NCBI RefSeq assembly: GCF_003626535.1
Contig: NZ_RBAL01000009.1
Span: 124,001 to 188,000, forward strand
From: Streptomyces hoynatensis
GTDB taxonomy: Bacteria > Actinomycetota > Actinomycetes > Streptomycetales > Streptomycetaceae
DNA length: 64,000 nucleotides
Direction of reading: 5' to 3'
Below the pieces are notes generated by a model. The model was not told the origin of the DNA, did not search any database, and saw only the letters and a program-made list of their open reading frames with translations. The translations under genes and the position numbers were made by a program. Position 1 is the first letter of the stretch. Each line of letters begins with the position of its first letter. Positions 63,609 to 64,000 of the stretch are shown one piece after another.

Positions 63609-63874
63609 GGGGCATGCTCTCCTGCTCGCTATGGTTGGTCGGCCGCGCCTTCGAGGCCGCTCGGAATTCTGTCACGGTCCGGGGGCGCGCTCTAACGGCG
63701 CTCACGAACCCGCCGCGCGCCCCAAGGGCTGCCGCGGGTACGGTCAAAAGTACGCCGGAGGACCGGCGGGCGGGACGTGCGCGCGGGCGCGCGTTCCCCA
63801 CCGATCCCCGGGGCATACTGCCCGGCCAGTGCCACGGCGGGCTTGCGATCGGTGGGACGGGACGGAACGGGACT
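63609..63874. promoter_or_regulatory. Divergent promoter region between pfkA and pta
   Basis: 266 bp without a gene, holding the promoters for both divergent central-metabolism genes. I see no convincing operator or riboswitch structure. Confidence 0.4.
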
Positions 63875-64000
63875 GTGACGCGCAGTGTGTACGTGGCCGG
63901 CATCGGCCGGGGCGACGGCCGGCAGGTGATCGAGCTCGGGGTCATGGAGCTGCTGACCCGGCAGGTGGACCGGGTGGGGGTATTCCGCCCGCTCGCCCAC
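63875..64000 (+). CDS. pta: Phosphate acetyltransferase, N-terminal part (cut by window edge)
   Basis: From the GTG at 63875 the frame reads MTRSVYVAGIGRGDGRQVIELGVMELLTRQVDRVGVFRPLAH and is still open at the window end. This is the typical start of long actinobacterial Pta proteins, whose N-terminal DRTGG/AAA-like region begins this way. The enzyme makes acetyl phosphate from acetyl-CoA. In Streptomyces pta is next to pfkA and followed by ackA, which agrees with the position. Only 42 residues are visible. Confidence 0.8.
   Translation, partial: MTRSVYVAGIGRGDGRQVIELGVMELLTRQVDRVGVFRPLAH

Overview
The window is very GC-rich actinomycete chromosome, almost certainly Streptomyces or a close relative. 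Signs are third-position G/C in every gene, many GTG starts with GGAGG-type ribosome sites, Tat and lipobox signals, AfsR/SARP and LysR regulators, and near-absence of TTA codons. From memory, the order pta-pfkA ... glgB-mak-treS-glgE ... glgP, ABC exporter pair, glgX resembles the S. coelicolor core region around SCO5425-SCO5460. The right two thirds therefore looks like conserved core with insertions, and the left third is more accessory. I see no tRNA, rRNA, CRISPR array, prophage or insertion sequence.

Layout. 1-3.8 kb: the end of a membrane acyltransferase, then a lipoprotein/response regulator/histidine kinase unit. 3.9-6.0 kb: a secreted PL1 pectate lyase with two TTA codons in its signal peptide and two LacI-type operator-like palindromes upstream. 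6.1-15.7 kb: threonine dehydratase-like enzyme divergent from a LysR regulator, a decayed alpha/beta hydrolase, a glycosyltransferase-like protein, a Tat-exported carotenoid oxygenase, a GDSL lipase, a TauE-type permease, an AraC regulator and a PhyH dioxygenase. 15.9-20.5 kb: a seven-gene Mrp-type cation/proton antiporter operon in Mbh-like order (E-F-G-MbhD-B-C-D) without the large MrpA subunit. 21-25.4 kb: a fused FAD/Fe-S oxidoreductase and an SDR. 25.3-37.6 kb: glgX, an L,D-transpeptidase, a crotonase, a small ATPase, a heterodimeric ABC exporter and glgP. 37.7-46.7 kb: a dipeptide-type ABC transporter and, divergently, a PL11-PL3 double pectin lyase. 47-54.7 kb: glgE-treS-mak-glgB. 54.8-62.3 kb: amidohydrolase, a second PLP enzyme, an AfsR-type SARP and a DrrAB-type exporter. 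62.6-64 kb: pfkA and the start of pta.

How the genes work together. TreS makes maltose from trehalose, Mak phosphorylates it to maltose 1-phosphate, GlgE polymerises that into alpha-glucan, GlgB branches it, and GlgX and GlgP degrade it. PfkA and Pta lie in the connecting central metabolism. The two extracellular pectin-degrading proteins (PL1 and PL11-PL3) form a plant-polysaccharide theme; the second sits with the peptide transporter between glgP and glgE, which are direct neighbours in S. coelicolor. Many gene ends carry very strong GC-rich hairpins. Short minisatellites recur in leaders and at protein termini, including purine-rich leaders made of repeated Shine-Dalgarno-like units.
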